From: Paraburkholderia humisilvae | GTDB lineage: Bacteria > Pseudomonadota > Gammaproteobacteria > Burkholderiales > Burkholderiaceae | Assembly (NCBI RefSeq): GCF_902859855.1 | Contig: NZ_CADIKH010000016.1 | Location: forward strand, 62,001-126,000 | Length of the DNA stretch: 64,000 bases | Reading direction: 5' to 3' | Part shown: positions 35,563 to 44,564 of the stretch, one piece after another | Layout: each line of letters starts with the position of its first letter | Numbering within the stretch: the first letter of the stretch is position 1 | The notes under the pieces: generated by a model | The model's database searches: none | Seen by the model: the letters and a program-made list of their open reading frames with translations, nothing else | What the model was told of the DNA's origin: nothing | Made by a program: the position numbers and the translations under genes

Positions 35563-36453
35563 TCATGCAAGGGCAAGGACCTCACCAATCCGTTGCTCAA
35601 CAGAAATCTGATTACCGGCGAGGGTATTTGCGCGCAGCGACAGCTCGCTCTTCAGGAGCAGGATCATCGCGAGCAACGCCACTTCAGCTTCTACACCCAA
35701 TGGGGTGCGCCCGAGGATGTCCTTGTTGTAGTGCCGACGATTTTCGAAGAATGTCAGCCAATAGAGATAGTCGTATCCGTCAACGCCGCAGAATGCATCT
35801 TCCCAGTCGATCACCACGGGGCGGCAGTCGGCAGCCATGATGTTGTGTGGTCCCAAATCGCCGTGCGCGACGCAAGAGGAGAAGGATTGCCACTTCTGCG
35901 TGAGATATACAAGGCGCGAGCTCAATTCATGCTTTATGGCGGAACTGAGCTGGCCTGCTGATACGAGATTCGAGATGCCTCGGCTCGCTTCGTGGATAAG
36001 GGTTCCCAGCGTATCGGTAGTCTGAAGCGCATCCGCCGGTAGTGACGCTAGCTGCGCACGGTATGCTTCAACAAGCCCCTGCGTGTCGCGCGGACCCAGC
36101 GGTGCATCGAGCGGCCGAAGTGCGTCCATGAACAGCCATACGCGCGTTTGCTCTTCGTCTTCGGGTACTTCGATTCGCCGGATGCTCAGCATCTCACCAT
36201 AGAGATGCGTCAGAATCCGAACTTCCTTCTCGAGATTCGGTTTGCCTTGAACGGACGCGTACGACTTTAGGAATCGATCGCGCCCGTCTACAGTCGCTAT
36301 GAAGCAGACGCCCAGCGTTCCACCGCTCACCGCGACGAACGGTGCATTGGGCGCACCTACCGCACCCAATGCCGGCCGCACGTCGACACGAGACCGAAGG
36401 CTCGCCAGATCGCTGCCTCCGCCGTCAGTGAAATGACGGAGCTTACTGAGCAC
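35563..36453 (-). CDS. APH-family kinase (aminoglycoside/choline kinase-like)
   Basis: The 296-residue product has a protein-kinase-like APH fold: Brenner motif VAHGDLGPHNIM (catalytic Asp and Asn) and the metal-binding VVIDWEDAF, the DWE replacing DFG. Family members phosphorylate small molecules such as sugars, choline or aminoglycosides. In an LPS locus, phosphorylation of a sugar or chain end is likely, but the substrate is unknown. A GTG at 36453, overlapping the sulfotransferase stop by 11 bases, is the likely start. Confidence 0.82.
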   Translation of the reverse strand: MLSKLRHFTDGGGSDLASLRSRVDVRPALGAVGAPNAPFVAVSGGTLGVCFIATVDGRDRFLKSYASVQGKPNLEKEVRILTHLYGEMLSIRRIEVPEDEEQTRVWLFMDALRPLDAPLGPRDTQGLVEAYRAQLASLPADALQTTDTLGTLIHEASRGISNLVSAGQLSSAIKHELSSRLVYLTQKWQSFSSCVAHGDLGPHNIMAADCRPVVIDWEDAFCGVDGYDYLYWLTFFENRRHYNKDILGRTPLGVEAEVALLAMILLLKSELSLRANTLAGNQISVEQRIGEVLALA

Positions 36454-37396
36454 GATAGAACTTCGCGAGGTACGGCACCTGGTCGTACTTGAAGTGGCGA
36501 GCCAGTGCCGTGGTGCCTTGCGCAATCTGCGTCTTTTCGGCGTCGTTCAGTTCGTCGATGATCTCTTCGTTGTATGCCGCGGTGCTCTTCAGAACCGTGC
36601 CCCAAGGAGCGATGTTGTCCTTGATTTCGACACCATTCCAGCTCGGGTACAGCATCGATTTCTCGAAGCCGACGCCGATGAACTTCGAGACGTCATTCAT
36701 GAATGCTTCCTTGTCCGCGACCAGATCCTCGTAGCGGAAGATCTTCACGTTGCGCGGGTACATGCGCGCATACATTTCCACCGTCGAGTGATAGATGTTC
36801 CACGTGATCAGGTACATGCTGAGCGGCTGCGGAAACGGGCGGCGCTTCGTATCGCGGTAAGCCGAGAACGGGTTGCGCACGATATGCACGATCTTCGCAT
36901 CCGGGAAATCGCGCACGATGCGGTCTGCGTCGATACCGATCGCGGGCGAGTAGCCGACGTACGTCATGTCCTCAGAGGGCGTCGTGTAGTAGTTCTTCCA
37001 TGCCGAAAACGTGGAGCGGAAGAAGGCTTCAACAACCTGGCGACGCGTGTACGGGCCGTCGCCGAGCAGCTTCTTGAAGTCCGCGATACGATCCGCTTCG
37101 TTGAGAACCAGATCCGCATCCTTGAACTTCGAACCGTTCCGCTTGCGCAGGAACGTTTTCATTTCCTCGTCGATCAATTGCTCATAGAGCTCAGCGGCGG
37201 TCAGTCCTTCCGGAAACTCCGGATAGCGATATTGCACACGCTCAACGGATGCCAGAAAGTCATTGAACCGGCGGTTTCCCAACTGTGATTCAAACGGGTA
37301 GACCAGCAGTTTCGAATGGCCGTCCAGGTGACGGTGCGTAACGTTGCCACCGTGCTCGAAGCCGGCGGAGATCATGACGAAGTTGAACTTGCTCAT
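36443..37396 (-). CDS. Sulfotransferase family protein
   Basis: The 317-residue product resembles the bacterial Sulfotransfer family. The N-terminal phosphosulfate-binding region (GFEHGGNVTHRHLDGHSKLLV) has the family spacing but lacks the usual RSGTT loop, and the 3'-phosphate motif is good (IVHIVRNPFSAYRD, Arg and Ser). PAPS-dependent transfer to a sugar is the family expectation; the changed loop makes this less sure. The start at 37396 has GGGA ten bases upstream. It lies 39 bp after ddhB and overlaps the kinase gene. Confidence 0.8.
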   Translation of the reverse strand: MSKFNFVMISAGFEHGGNVTHRHLDGHSKLLVYPFESQLGNRRFNDFLASVERVQYRYPEFPEGLTAAELYEQLIDEEMKTFLRKRNGSKFKDADLVLNEADRIADFKKLLGDGPYTRRQVVEAFFRSTFSAWKNYYTTPSEDMTYVGYSPAIGIDADRIVRDFPDAKIVHIVRNPFSAYRDTKRRPFPQPLSMYLITWNIYHSTVEMYARMYPRNVKIFRYEDLVADKEAFMNDVSKFIGVGFEKSMLYPSWNGVEIKDNIAPWGTVLKSTAAYNEEIIDELNDAEKTQIAQGTTALARHFKYDQVPYLAKFYRAQ

Positions 37397-37435
37397 ATCA
37401 ATGGTTCCCGTGAAATCGAAATGCACGCCAGGAGA

Positions 37436-38506
37436 TCAGGCGTTGTGCATGTAATCCTCAATTTGTGCGAGCGTGCAGGCACGCATGTCTTTACCGCCGA
37501 CATATGCCTGATGCCACGCAACGATGCGTTCAAGCGAATCCGCCAGAGACCAGCGTGTCCGCCAACCCAATACCTGCCGTGCTTTGGAAGAGTCCAACTT
37601 CAAATGGGCCGCTTCATGCGGATGATCTCCGCCGTCGGCGACCCAAGTCGCACCCGCTCCCCACTGACGGGTAATCTGCTCGACGATCCATTCGACCGGC
37701 CGAACATCGGTGTCGGATGGTCCGAAGTTCCAGCCTTCCGCAAAGGCGGCGCCATCCGTAGACAATCGCTGCGCAAGCAACAGGTACCCTGACAGCGGTT
37801 CTAGGACATGTTGCCAAGGCCGGATTGCCTTCGGATAGCGAATCTTCACCGCCTCCTTTTGAGCGATCGCGCGGAGGATATCAGGAATCAGGCGAGCCTC
37901 TGACCAATCGCCACCGCCGATCACATTTCCCGCCCGGGCAGACGCGACGGCACAGCGATGCTTGTCGAAGTTGTCTGGCGAAAAATAGGAGTTGCGGAAT
38001 GCCGAGATGACGAGTTCCGCACAACCCTTGCTACTGCTGTAGGGATCGAATCCGCCCATTGGGTCTTGTTCGCGATACCCCCACACCCACTCGCGGTTCT
38101 CGTAGCACTTATCGCTAGTGACGTTCACGACGGCGCGTACACTCGATACGCGCCGCAGCGCGTCGAGCAGATGCACTGTGCCGAGGACATTAGTGTGGTA
38201 CGTCTCGATCGGGTTTTCGTACGAATACCGCACCAAGGGTTGCGCGGCCATGTGGAATACGATTTCCGGTTGAACGTCCGCAACGAGTGAAGCAATCTCA
38301 GCGGGATTGCGGATGTCTCCGATGACTGAGCGCATCCCTTCCGCAGCACGTGTGAGCTCAAACATGCTTGGCTCGGTGCTGGGTGCAAGGGCGAATCCGG
38401 TGACTTCTGCTCCGAGTGAATGCAGCCAGAGGGAAAGCCACGTGCCTTTAAAGCCCGTATGACCTGTGAGGAGAACGCGCTTGCCGCGCCACCATTGCGA
38501 GTTCAT
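37436..38506 (-). CDS. ddhB: CDP-glucose 4,6-dehydratase
   Basis: DdhB (RfbG) makes CDP-4-keto-6-deoxyglucose. The 356-residue product has RVLLTGHTGFKGTWLSLWL at the N-terminus, FHMAAQPLVRYSYENP, VTSDKCYENREWVWGYRE, YSSSKGCAELV, and RAGNVIGGGDWSEARLIPD, all specific to this family. The ATG overlaps the ddhA stop by four bases. Neither a DdhC-type 3-dehydrase nor its reductase is present in the window, so the usual 3,6-dideoxyhexose route is not completed here. Confidence 0.95.
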   Translation of the reverse strand: MNSQWWRGKRVLLTGHTGFKGTWLSLWLHSLGAEVTGFALAPSTEPSMFELTRAAEGMRSVIGDIRNPAEIASLVADVQPEIVFHMAAQPLVRYSYENPIETYHTNVLGTVHLLDALRRVSSVRAVVNVTSDKCYENREWVWGYREQDPMGGFDPYSSSKGCAELVISAFRNSYFSPDNFDKHRCAVASARAGNVIGGGDWSEARLIPDILRAIAQKEAVKIRYPKAIRPWQHVLEPLSGYLLLAQRLSTDGAAFAEGWNFGPSDTDVRPVEWIVEQITRQWGAGATWVADGGDHPHEAAHLKLDSSKARQVLGWRTRWSLADSLERIVAWHQAYVGGKDMRACTLAQIEDYMHNA

Positions 38507-39282
38507 TTTTGCCACACCTTCCACGGGGCGTCACCTTTGTGCCATAGGTCCTCAAGGAGAGTCTTGTCGCGCAGGGTGTCCATTGGTTGCCAGAAGCCGT
38601 GATGCTGATAAGCGGATAACTGACCTCGCTCGGCAAGCGTTTCGAGCGGTTCGCGTTCCCAGACGGTGCTGTCATCGACGAGCAATTCCATGACTTTGGG
38701 AGATAGCACGAAAAAGCCGCCGTTGATCATGCCACCGTCACCCCGTGGCTTTTCCTGAAACGTCATCACACGGTGATCGGCTTGAATGTCGAGTGCACCG
38801 AAACGGCCTGGCGGATAGGTCGCGGTCAATGTAGCGAGCGTGCCTTGCTTGCGATGAAACGCGACAAGCTCGGTAATGTCGACACTGCTTACCCCGTCGC
38901 CGTATGTGAAGCAGAATGCATCTTCATCGCGCACGTAAGGTGCTACACGTTTGAGACGACCACCGGTCATCGTGTCTTCGCCTGTATCGATCAACGTAAC
39001 GCGCCATGGTTCGGCGTTGCGCTGATGGACATCCATGCGATTGTCCTGCATGTCAAACGTGACATCGGACATATGCAAGAAGTAATTGGCAAAATACTCT
39101 TTGATGATGTAGCCCTTGTACCCGCAGCAGATCACGAAGTCGTTAATCCCGTGGTGGGAATAGATTTTCATGATGTGCCACAGGATGGGTTTGCCCCCGA
39201 TTTCGATCATCGGTTTCGGTCGCAGGTGCGTCTCTTCCGAGATACGGGTTCCCAGACCGCCCGCGAGAATGACCGCTTTCAT
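38503..39282 (-). CDS. ddhA: Glucose-1-phosphate cytidylyltransferase
   Basis: DdhA (RfbF) makes CDP-glucose from CTP and glucose-1-phosphate. The 259-residue protein has the nucleotidyltransferase signature AGGLGTRISEETHLRPKPM (residues 7-25), YGDGVSSVDI, and HGFWQPMDTLRD near the C-terminus, all typical of RfbF. It opens the CDP-sugar part of the - strand cassette and is followed by ddhB with an ATGA overlap. The roughly 200 bp upstream are non-coding and may hold a promoter. Confidence 0.95.
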   Translation of the reverse strand: MKAVILAGGLGTRISEETHLRPKPMIEIGGKPILWHIMKIYSHHGINDFVICCGYKGYIIKEYFANYFLHMSDVTFDMQDNRMDVHQRNAEPWRVTLIDTGEDTMTGGRLKRVAPYVRDEDAFCFTYGDGVSSVDITELVAFHRKQGTLATLTATYPPGRFGALDIQADHRVMTFQEKPRGDGGMINGGFFVLSPKVMELLVDDSTVWEREPLETLAERGQLSAYQHHGFWQPMDTLRDKTLLEDLWHKGDAPWKVWQK

Positions 39283-39484
39283 TGGATTTCCTCGGCTGTT
39301 CCAATTGTCCGGCCAATGCGCGCCGCAACCGCGACATGCCGTACCAGGCACAGAAGATGATTTTGGGTGGTTGGGTTTCCCCAACGACGCGTGATGCTGT
39401 TTTGCAAAGCAGTGTCGAAGGTGGGCGCCATTATAACAAATCCGAAAGTAGCCAAAACCATATCCCGAAAGGATTTCGGCTATC

Positions 39485-40600
39485 CTATCGCGCGTCCTTG
39501 TTCGCTATTTGCATGTACAACGCTACGTACGACTCCACCATCTTGTCGGCAGTGAAGTAGTGCTCAAAACGTTGACGGGCCGCGGCACCAAGTTGCGCGG
39601 TTAGCGCATCGTCCATCCATAGCCGCGTCAATGCCGCGCACAATGCTTGAGCGTCGTTGGGCGGTATCACGAGGCCCGTTACGCCAGCAGCATTGACATA
39701 CGAGGTCCCCGTGCCGATTTCTGCTGAAATCAGCGCCTTGCCGAACATCGCTCCTTCCAGGAGCGAGATTCCGAATGCCTCGGAGCGTAAGTGCGACGGG
39801 AATGCAAGCGCATGGCATAGCGTGAGCAACGCGACCTTGTCTTCATCGCCGACCGGACCAACAAACTCGACCTGCCGGAGGTTGAGGCGTGCCGCTTGCT
39901 CTCGCAATTTGTTCTCCACCGGTCCGGCGCCCACTATTACTGTCTTGAAGTCAGTTCCGTGCAGCGCGTCGAGCAATATATGCAGCCCTTTGTAGTACCG
40001 CAAATTCCCGACAAACAGGAAGAACTTCGATCCCGCTCGTTCGTGCCAATATTTCAGCTTTTCGGTAGATGCAGGCGGGTAGGCTTTCTGATCCAGGCCA
40101 ATCGGAATGATGTCGACTTTATCCTTGAACCGCTGCAGCACGTTGCTTGTCGCAAGATAGTTCGGTGATGTCGCGACGATTCGATCGACGCTGGCCAAAA
40201 AACGATCTCGCAGTGGCTTGTAGATCTGCAGCAGGATCTTCTGCCGCACGATATCCGAGTGATAGGTGACGATTGATGGCTTGCCCGTCCGGGTCGCAAA
40301 GTGGACGACATCGGCAAACGGCCATGGGAAGTGATAGTGAATCACATCAGCTCGCGCGGCCAATTCGGCGAAACGCTTGAATGCGGAAATCGAGAATGCC
40401 GACGAGGCAATTTCCACATTGCGCTTTGCCCGATAGTGCACGTGGTCACCGAAGTCGACAGTGGACGTATCGTCGCTTACCGTCAACACGTCGCTGGTCA
40501 CGCCGTGCCTTGCCGCGCCTGAGCATATCTGGCCGATCAGCTCTTCTACCCCGCCCATCGAATCGGGCTTGTACGTCTTAAAGAAATGAAGAACGCGCAT
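39485..40600 (-). CDS. GT4 family glycosyltransferase
   Basis: This 371-residue GT-B enzyme has VLHFFKTYKPDSMGGVEELI (glycine-rich acceptor-side loop) and a donor-side motif (LRSEAFGISLLEGAMFGKAL) with both glutamates of E-x7-E, plus FVGNLRYYKGLH. It should transfer a sugar from a nucleotide donor in the cytoplasm; donor and acceptor are unknown. Separated from ddhA by about 200 bp and from manC by 128 bp, it may be transcribed with either. Confidence 0.9.
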   Translation of the reverse strand: MRVLHFFKTYKPDSMGGVEELIGQICSGAARHGVTSDVLTVSDDTSTVDFGDHVHYRAKRNVEIASSAFSISAFKRFAELAARADVIHYHFPWPFADVVHFATRTGKPSIVTYHSDIVRQKILLQIYKPLRDRFLASVDRIVATSPNYLATSNVLQRFKDKVDIIPIGLDQKAYPPASTEKLKYWHERAGSKFFLFVGNLRYYKGLHILLDALHGTDFKTVIVGAGPVENKLREQAARLNLRQVEFVGPVGDEDKVALLTLCHALAFPSHLRSEAFGISLLEGAMFGKALISAEIGTGTSYVNAAGVTGLVIPPNDAQALCAALTRLWMDDALTAQLGAAARQRFEHYFTADKMVESYVALYMQIANKDAR

Positions 40601-40728
40601 GTGTCTCGCAGGTCGCCTTGTTCGTCGGTCTGCGTCCGCTGATGCAGGCAAATGCAGATCCGCGCCGCGACTGCAAACGGACCTGATCAAATTGAGCGTT
40701 GTAGTACGTTTCTACGTGTAGCTTGGAG

Positions 40729-42180
40729 TCAGGCAACCGGCGCCCGCCCGTACACATCCTCAAAGCGAACGATATCGTCTTCTCCGAGATACTCACCGCA
40801 CTGCACCTCGATCAACACAAGGTCCACCACCCCCGGATTGATCAACCGATGCTTATGTCCCGCCGGAATATAAGTCGATTCATTCGGCTGCAGAGAAATA
40901 AGCTGGTCACCGTTCACAATATCCGCACACCCGCGCACGACAATCCAATGTTCGCTGCGATGATGATGCATCTGCAACGAAAGCGACGCACCTGGCTTCA
41001 CCACAATCCGCTTCATCTTGAAGCGCTCACCTTCCTCGAGTACCGTGTAAGTGCCCCAAGGGCGATGAACCGTGCGATGCAGCCGATATGCATCGTGATT
41101 CGTCCGCTTGAGCTTTGCGACAATCTGCTTGACGTCCTGCGCACGGTCACGCGCGGCGATCAGCAATGCATCAGCCGTATCGACAACGATGACATCGCTG
41201 ACACCCACCATGCCGATAAAGCGCTCATCACTTCGCACGAAGCAATTGTCGACGTCGAACAGCTCAGCCTCACCGTGAACCCGATTACCGCGTTCGTCCG
41301 GCGCGGTCAGCTCGCTGATCGCGAGCCACGAACCGATATCGCTCCATCCTAGGTCGCAGGGTACGACGGCCACGTTATCGGACCGTTCCATCACCGCGTA
41401 ATCGATCGAGATGTCCTCGGCTTTACGGAACTGCGCGGCATCAAGTTCGATAGTCGAGCAGTCATCGGATTCGCTGCGCTTCGCTTCCAGCACCGCGGCG
41501 AGCACGGGCTCCGCAACCGTCGGCGCATGCTTTTCGAGTTCGTTGAGAATGGTCTCCGCGGTAAAGCAGAAGATGCCCGCATTCCACACATGGCGACCGC
41601 CTGCCACCAGCTCTTGTGCGACGCTAAGCTCCGGTTTCTCGACGAAGCGAATCACCTGATGCACGTCGGCCATGTTCGCCAGCGGTTTCGTGTCGAACTC
41701 GATGTACCCGTAACCGGTTTCGGGAGCAGTGGGGCGAATGCCGAAGGTGACGACGTGCCCTTGCTGCGCTGCCTGTGCCGCATGTTCGACAGCGCTTCGA
41801 AATGCTGCCTGATTCTCGATCAATTGATCCGCCGGCATCACCAGCATGATCGCGTCCGGCCCATGCCGCTCACGCACGACGGCCGCGGCGACGCCGATTG
41901 CCGCAGCGGTATTGCGTGCTACAGGCTCGAGCACATAGTCGACACGTTCGACATCCGTTCCGACGCAGACGCATTCGTCCTTCGTCAGGAAGTACGTTTC
42001 ACGATTCGTGACGATCAGCAATTCGTGGATCGTTGCGACATCCGCCGCGCGAGCAAAAGTTTTCTGCAGAAGGCTTTGCCCGTCAGCCAACTTGAGCAGT
42101 GGCTTCGGAAATGTTTCTCGCGAAACCGGCCATAGGCGCGTGCCAGCGCCTCCGCAAATGATCACGGGAATGATGTTCAT
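40729..42180 (-). CDS. manC: Mannose-1-phosphate guanylyltransferase / mannose-6-phosphate isomerase
   Basis: The 483-residue bifunctional enzyme has the pyrophosphorylase signature ICGGAGTRLWPVSRETFPKP at the N-terminus, FVEKP, and a C-terminal cupin isomerase domain (RIVVKPGASLSLQMHHHRSE and YIPAGHKHRL). It supplies GDP-mannose for Gmd/Rmd, linking it to GDP-D-rhamnose synthesis although it lies 26 kb away and on the other strand. The 377 bp upstream are shared with the divergently transcribed wbpM-like gene. Confidence 0.96.
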   Translation of the reverse strand: MNIIPVIICGGAGTRLWPVSRETFPKPLLKLADGQSLLQKTFARAADVATIHELLIVTNRETYFLTKDECVCVGTDVERVDYVLEPVARNTAAAIGVAAAVVRERHGPDAIMLVMPADQLIENQAAFRSAVEHAAQAAQQGHVVTFGIRPTAPETGYGYIEFDTKPLANMADVHQVIRFVEKPELSVAQELVAGGRHVWNAGIFCFTAETILNELEKHAPTVAEPVLAAVLEAKRSESDDCSTIELDAAQFRKAEDISIDYAVMERSDNVAVVPCDLGWSDIGSWLAISELTAPDERGNRVHGEAELFDVDNCFVRSDERFIGMVGVSDVIVVDTADALLIAARDRAQDVKQIVAKLKRTNHDAYRLHRTVHRPWGTYTVLEEGERFKMKRIVVKPGASLSLQMHHHRSEHWIVVRGCADIVNGDQLISLQPNESTYIPAGHKHRLINPGVVDLVLIEVQCGEYLGEDDIVRFEDVYGRAPVA

Positions 42181-42557
42181 GAATTTATTCAGAAAATTGG
42201 CGCCAAAACGGTCACGCAGACGGCGATTCTAGCGGATTTCGCAATTGAAGTCGCCAAAACAAGTACATCTGGTTACGCTTTTTGCAACATTTGCCGCTTG
42301 TCCGAGTCGTCAACACGGCCCGCTCGCGGTATCTTTGTCGCCGTCACCGGGCTTACCTGCAAAGCCGCACACTCAGTGACACGTTTGTTTGCCCACGAGG
42401 CGGAGCCCTTGGCATAATGCTTGCTGTTCGAAGGCTCGTTTAATTCCGCAATGCGACCGACCGTGCCACAGTCGGTCGGGACATCGAGTGCCGGGAGAGC
42501 GGCACGCGGAATCAGATTAACCATATAAATCCACAAACCTCAGAGGTACCCCGGGAT
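42181..42557. promoter_or_regulatory. Divergent manC / wbpM intergenic region with hairpin
   Basis: This 377-bp non-coding stretch separates two divergent genes, so promoters for both should lie here; none could be picked with confidence. It contains a perfect 8-bp inverted repeat, CGACCGAC (42454-42461) and GTCGGTCG (42471-42478), with a 9-base spacer. A weak ORF on the - strand here has no coding character. Confidence 0.45.
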
Positions 42558-44441
42558 ATGTATCGATTCAGGTCGTCGTGGCTATCTCTATGCGCGTTTG
42601 GCTTCGATACGTGCGCGGTGGCGCTCGCATGGATTTCGGCGTATGTGCTGCGTTTCAACGGTGACGTCCCTGACGCCTTTCGCATGGGCGGCATGCATGC
42701 GCTGTCCGGCGTCGTCGTCACCTATGCAATCCTATTCCGCATCTTCGGGCTGTATCGCGGCATGTGGGTGTTCGCGAGTCTGCCCGATCTGATTCGCATA
42801 TCGAAGGCGGTCGGTGTCGGCGCATTGGTTGTGATGATCGGCGCGGTGATGCTGCAACCCTTGCCTATCATCCCGCGCTCGGTGCTGCTAGTGTCGCCGT
42901 TGCTGCTCTTCCTGATCATGGGCGGTTCGCGCGCGCTTTACCGCACCGCGAAGGAATTCCGCCGCTATGGCGGGTTGGTCGCCCAGGGCAAACCCGTCAT
43001 CGTGTTAGGTGCCGGTACCGCCGGTGCGAGTCTCGCACGTGAGCTATCCCGTTCGGCGGAGTGGCGGCTCGTTGGCTTGCTCGACGATGAGACTTCCAAA
43101 CAAGGCCGCGAGATCTACGGCTACAAGGTGTTGGGCAGCATCGGCGACTTGCCGCGCCTTGCCGCCGAACTGAAGACCGAATTCGCGATCATCGCCATCC
43201 CGTCCGCGTCAGTCGAGGCGCAGCGCCGCGCCGCCACGCTGTGTGTGCGCGCTGGCGTCAAGGCGATGGTATTGCCGGCGCTGACCGCGGTGTCGCAAGG
43301 CCAGGGCTTCCTGTCGCGTATCCGTCAGATCGACCTCGAAGACCTGCTCGGCCGCGAACCTGTCCGTATCGACACTCCCCACGTCGAAGCACTGCTGCGC
43401 AACCGCGTCGTGATGGTCACCGGTGCAGGCGGCTCGATCGGCTCCGAACTCTGCCGCCAGATCCTGCGCTTCGATCCGGCACAACTCATTGCCTACGACA
43501 TTTCCGAATTCGCAACGTACCAGTTGACCGAGGAACTGCGCGATCGCTTCCCCGGCGTCCCGCTCATTCCAGTGATTGGCGACGCGAAAGATTCATTGCT
43601 GCTCGACGAAGTCATCTCGCGCCACACACCGCACATCCTCTTTCACGCCGCCGCCTACAAGCACGTGCCGCTGATGGAAGAACAGAACGCGTGGCAAGCG
43701 GTCCGCAACAACGTGCTCGGCACTTATCGCGTCGCGCGTGCGGCAATCCGTCATGGCGTGAAGCACTTTGTACTGATCTCCACCGACAAGGCGGTCAATC
43801 CTACCAATGTGATGGGCGCGAGCAAGCGGCTCGCGGAAATGGCTTGCCAGGCGTTGCAGCAAACCACCACGCGCACGAAGCTCGAAACAGTGCGCTTCGG
43901 CAACGTGCTCGGCAGCGCCGGCAGCGTGATTCCCAAGTTCCAGCAGCAGATCGCCAAGGGCGGCCCGGTGACGGTCACCCATCCCGAGATCACGCGCTTC
44001 TTCATGACCATTCCGGAGGCGTCGCAACTGGTGCTGCAGGCGTCGAGTATGGGCAGGGGCGGTGAGATCTTCGTGCTCGACATGGGGCAGCCGGTGAAGA
44101 TTGTCGATCTCGCGCGCGATCTGATCCGTCTGTACGGCTTCACCGAAGAGCAGGTGCAAATCGTGTTCACCGGTTTGCGCCCCGGCGAAAAACTCTACGA
44201 AGAGCTGTTGGCCGACGACGAGGCCACTGTGCGTACGCCTCATCCGAAGCTGCGCATCGCCCGTGCGCGCGAAGTGCCGAACAACCTGCTCGACGAGTTG
44301 TTGCCGTGGCTGATGCAAAACCGTGTGCTGCAAGATGACGAGGTGCGGCGCGACCTGCGGCGTTGGGTGCCGGAATATCAGCCGGTCACGCCGCCCGCGT
44401 TGCAACCCGTTCAGCCCGTGCGCCAGGTCATGCAGGGCTGA
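42558..44441 (+). CDS. WbpM/FlaA1-type nucleotide-sugar 4,6-dehydratase (membrane)
   Basis: The 627-residue protein has about four N-terminal membrane helices, a first Rossmann-like domain (VIVLGAGTAGASLA near residue 150) and the dehydratase domain from about residue 280: TGAGGSIGSEL, STDKAVNPTNVMGASKR (Met-x3-Lys in place of Tyr-x3-Lys, as in WbpM) and RPGEKLYEELL. WbpM makes UDP-4-keto-6-deoxy-GlcNAc for QuiNAc or FucNAc. WbiI is the Burkholderia counterpart at the end of O-antigen loci. Membrane placement suggests coupling to O-unit initiation. Confidence 0.93.
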   Translation: MYRFRSSWLSLCAFGFDTCAVALAWISAYVLRFNGDVPDAFRMGGMHALSGVVVTYAILFRIFGLYRGMWVFASLPDLIRISKAVGVGALVVMIGAVMLQPLPIIPRSVLLVSPLLLFLIMGGSRALYRTAKEFRRYGGLVAQGKPVIVLGAGTAGASLARELSRSAEWRLVGLLDDETSKQGREIYGYKVLGSIGDLPRLAAELKTEFAIIAIPSASVEAQRRAATLCVRAGVKAMVLPALTAVSQGQGFLSRIRQIDLEDLLGREPVRIDTPHVEALLRNRVVMVTGAGGSIGSELCRQILRFDPAQLIAYDISEFATYQLTEELRDRFPGVPLIPVIGDAKDSLLLDEVISRHTPHILFHAAAYKHVPLMEEQNAWQAVRNNVLGTYRVARAAIRHGVKHFVLISTDKAVNPTNVMGASKRLAEMACQALQQTTTRTKLETVRFGNVLGSAGSVIPKFQQQIAKGGPVTVTHPEITRFFMTIPEASQLVLQASSMGRGGEIFVLDMGQPVKIVDLARDLIRLYGFTEEQVQIVFTGLRPGEKLYEELLADDEATVRTPHPKLRIARAREVPNNLLDELLPWLMQNRVLQDDEVRRDLRRWVPEYQPVTPPALQPVQPVRQVMQG

Positions 44442-44564
44442 CACGCGGTTGCACGCTTTCCAGTCTCACACACCAGCAATCCAATATCGCTGCGGCGGCG
44501 CCTGCATGAATGCGCCGCGCGTCGCTCCGTTGGCCCGTCACCCATCGGCACCACACGCAATCTG

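Noticed and set aside
37436..39282. Abequose/paratose/tyvelose pathway
   Set aside because: ddhA and ddhB are present but ddhC, ddhD and a CDP-sugar synthase of that route are absent from the window.
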